Shown here piece by piece: positions 62,256-64,000 of a stretch of 64,000 bases of DNA. Source of the stretch: Mangrovimicrobium sp048323675 (lineage in GTDB: Bacteria > Pseudomonadota > Gammaproteobacteria > Pseudomonadales > Halieaceae); NCBI RefSeq assembly GCF_048323675.1, contig NZ_JBLWFK010000007.1, forward strand, positions 1 to 64,000, in the 5' to 3' direction. The notes beneath the pieces are model-generated. The model searched no databases and was not told the origin of the DNA. It saw only the letters and a list, made by a program, of their open reading frames with translations. The position numbers were made by a program, and so were the translations under genes. How positions within the stretch are numbered: the first letter of the stretch is position 1; each line of letters opens with the position of its first letter.

Positions 62256-63083
62256 ATGAAAAAAATGACCGCGGCTTTTGCCACCGCACTGGTACTGGCT
62301 GGACTGGGCTCCGCCGCCCAGGCCCACCGGGCCTGGATACTTCCCGCCGCCACGGTGTTGTCCAGCGAGGACCCCTGGGTGACCTTCGACGCGGCGATCT
62401 CCAACGACCTGTTCCACCCGGACCATCACGCCCTGCGCCTCGACGGGGTGCAGGCCATCGGCCCGGACGGCAAGGCGGTGGAACTGCAGAACAGCAGCAG
62501 CGGCAAGTACCGCAGCACCTTTGACATCAATCTCGCCCTGCCCGGCACTTACAAGGTATACACCGCCAGCAGCGGTCTCACCGCCCGCTGGGAAACCGAT
62601 GACGGTCAGCGCCGCTTCTGGCCCGGCCGCGGCGAGGCGCCGGACCCGGCGCGCTTTGCCGAGGAAGTGCCGACACAGGCCAAGAACCTGTCGATTACCC
62701 AGAGTTCCCGGCGTATCGAGACCTTCGTATCCGCCGGTGAACCCGATGGTGGGGCCATGGCGCCCAGTAACGTGGGCCTGGAGCTGGCGCCGGTGACGCA
62801 CCCCAACGACCTCTACGTGGGTGAGACAGCGACCTTCCGCTTCCTGGTCGACGGCGAGCCCGCCGCCGGCGCCGAGGTCTCGATACTGCCCGGCGGCATG
62901 CGCTACCGCGACGATCCTGAGGAGATCAGCCTGGTCGCGGATGAGCAGGGCCTGGTGACAGTCGACTGGCCGCGCGCCGGCATGTACTTCATGGAGGTCA
63001 GTTACAGCGATAGCAGGGCTCCGGCTCCCGCCACCGAGCGGCGGGGCAGCTACGTGGCCACCTTCGAAGTGCTGCCGCTCTAG
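62256..63083 (+). CDS. DUF4198-family periplasmic metal-uptake protein
   Basis: 275 residues. Signal peptide (..LGSAAQA) followed by HRAWILPAATVL with the N-terminal His of the DUF4198/NikK-like family; beta-sandwich with FLVDGEPAAGAEVSILPGG. Such proteins bind metals at the periplasmic face; the mature N-terminal His is a possible ligand. 55 bases after DUF2271. Confidence 0.8.
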   Translation: MKKMTAAFATALVLAGLGSAAQAHRAWILPAATVLSSEDPWVTFDAAISNDLFHPDHHALRLDGVQAIGPDGKAVELQNSSSGKYRSTFDINLALPGTYKVYTASSGLTARWETDDGQRRFWPGRGEAPDPARFAEEVPTQAKNLSITQSSRRIETFVSAGEPDGGAMAPSNVGLELAPVTHPNDLYVGETATFRFLVDGEPAAGAEVSILPGGMRYRDDPEEISLVADEQGLVTVDWPRAGMYFMEVSYSDSRAPAPATERRGSYVATFEVLPL

Positions 63084-63100
63084 CTACAATTGCGTCCGCC

Positions 63101-64000
63101 GTGACGGCACTACCGCTACTGCAGGCCGCCGCGCTGGTCCTGGCCTACCTCGCACTGTGCTGGAGGTGCCTGGGCCGCAGGGGCGCGGCGTCGGAAGGCG
63201 CCTCCGGGGCCACCCTGCTGGTCGCCTACGCCAGCCAGGGCGGCGAGGCCGAGGCGATAGCCCGTCGCCACGGGGAAATGCTCGGCCGCACCCGGCCGGT
63301 GCGGGTGCTGCCCCTCAACCAGGTCGATGCGGCGCTGCTGCGGCAGGTGCACACCGGGCTGTTCGTCGCCAGCACCTATGGCGAGGGTGAGTCGCCGGAC
63401 AACGCCCTGCGTTTCGCCCGCCAGTGGCTGCGCGCCCGGCCCGCGGCGGACCTGTCCCACCTGCACTATGCCGTGCTCGCCCTCGGCGACAGCGCCTACC
63501 GCCAGTTCTGCGCCTTTGGTGACCACCTTGACCGGGGCTTGTCGGCGCACGGAGGCCGGCAGTTATTTCCGGCGATCAAGGTGGACCGGATGGACGCCGC
63601 CGCCCTGCAGCAATGGCGACGGGAGTTACAGGCCTGCGGACTGCTGGAGGCAACTGGCGACCCGATATCGGCCACTGGCCGCGAACTGCCCCGTCTGCCC
63701 TGCAGGCTGCTGCAGCGCCGCCAGCTGAATCCCGGCTCCGCAGGCGGCCCGGTGTTCCACCTGCGCTTCGAGGCCCGCGCAGGCAATCCCTGGCAGGCGG
63801 GCGACATCGCTGTGTTCGATGTGCCCGGGCCTGCCGGGAGCAGCGAAAAGCGCGAATACTCGATCGCCTCGATTGCGGAGCACGGCTCCCTGGACCTGCT
63901 GGTGCGCCAGGTGCGCAAGGACGACGGCAGCCTGGGGCTCGGTTCCGGCTGGCTTGGCGCCACCCTGCCCCTCGGCGGGGAGGTGCTCATCGGCCTGCGT
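63101..64000 (+). CDS. Membrane-anchored flavodoxin/FNR-type flavoreductase, 3'-truncated
   Basis: Open from GTG 63101 to the window edge (300 residues visible). One N-terminal membrane helix (LQAAALVLAYLALCW), a flavodoxin domain with LLVAYASQGGEAE (FMN phosphate loop), FVASTYGEGESPDN and LALGDSAYRQFCAFG, then the FAD-binding domain with KREYSIAS. Layout as CysJ/sulphite-reductase flavoprotein or a PepSY-linked ferric reductase; the NADPH domain lies beyond the edge. Last visible gene of the Fur-box operon; it could deliver electrons to ferric iron or siderophore. Confidence 0.85.
   Translation, partial: MTALPLLQAAALVLAYLALCWRCLGRRGAASEGASGATLLVAYASQGGEAEAIARRHGEMLGRTRPVRVLPLNQVDAALLRQVHTGLFVASTYGEGESPDNALRFARQWLRARPAADLSHLHYAVLALGDSAYRQFCAFGDHLDRGLSAHGGRQLFPAIKVDRMDAAALQQWRRELQACGLLEATGDPISATGRELPRLPCRLLQRRQLNPGSAGGPVFHLRFEARAGNPWQAGDIAVFDVPGPAGSSEKREYSIASIAEHGSLDLLVRQVRKDDGSLGLGSGWLGATLPLGGEVLIGLR

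Overview
The window is about 64 kb of GC-rich, gene-dense DNA. It looks like the chromosome of an aerobic or facultative marine-type gammaproteobacterium. TonB-dependent receptors, a CrbS/CrbR-type acetate regulon, an Anr/FNR-type regulator and an HAE1-type efflux pump point towards Cellvibrionales/Halieaceae-like bacteria; that taxonomic guess is inference only. No rRNA, tRNA, CRISPR array or prophage was seen. Both ends cut a gene: an acetyl-CoA synthetase lacks its N-terminus at the left edge, and a flavodoxin/ferredoxin-reductase-type flavoprotein runs off the right edge.

Region 1 (1-9.4 kb): acs', two strong extragenic hairpins, an M1 aminopeptidase lipoprotein, an amidohydrolase pseudogene fused to the broken left end of an IS21-type element, an M13 peptidase, and two small secreted SH3-like proteins that share a second domain in swapped order.

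Region 2 (9.4-22.5 kb) is an acetate/propionate uptake and activation regulon: an exonuclease, a CBS-nucleotidyltransferase, a small membrane protein, a two-subunit Na+/acetate-type symporter (DUF4212 plus large subunit), a DcaP-like porin, a LuxR-type response regulator (CrbR-like), a giant symporter-histidine kinase (CrbS-like) and propionyl-CoA synthetase. The 10-mer GACTTTGGTC or its complement occurs four times, in exactly the three control regions of this regulon (before the symporter operon, between porin and crbR, between crbS and prpE). It is a good candidate operator.

Region 3 (22.5-32 kb): thioredoxin 2, an amphi-Trp protein, OmpW, then a contiguous set of multiheme cytochromes that makes a complete Mtr-type electron conduit. 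It contains a CymA-like NapC/NirT tetraheme, a nine-heme cytochrome fused to an ethylbenzene-dehydrogenase-like haem domain, an MtrA/DmsE-like decaheme, an MtrB/PioB barrel and an outer-membrane OmcA/MtrC-type decaheme lipoprotein. Together they could carry electrons from quinol to the outside of the cell. No dedicated terminal reductase is present, so the acceptor is unknown. This is the most striking system here.

Region 4 (32-54.6 kb) is an oxygenase/catabolic and transport island: two Rieske oxygenase alpha subunits, two TauD/TfdA dioxygenases, a Baeyer-Villiger-type monooxygenase, an FNR-type [4Fe-4S] regulator, two MFS carriers, an MscS channel, two TonB receptors, an AspT-type antiporter, YqhA, an alpha/beta-hydrolase and a ThDP enzyme. 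Three perfect FNR boxes (TTGAT-N4-ATCAA) lie before OmpW, before Rieske gene 1 and before the monooxygenase. They link the oxygenase genes and the electron-transfer region to the local fnr gene.

Region 5 (54.7-64 kb): an RND efflux operon (outer-membrane factor, adaptor, pump), a nested palindromic element, then a Fur-box-preceded operon (PepSY-type membrane protein, DUF2271, DUF4198, membrane-anchored flavoreductase), probably for reductive iron assimilation.
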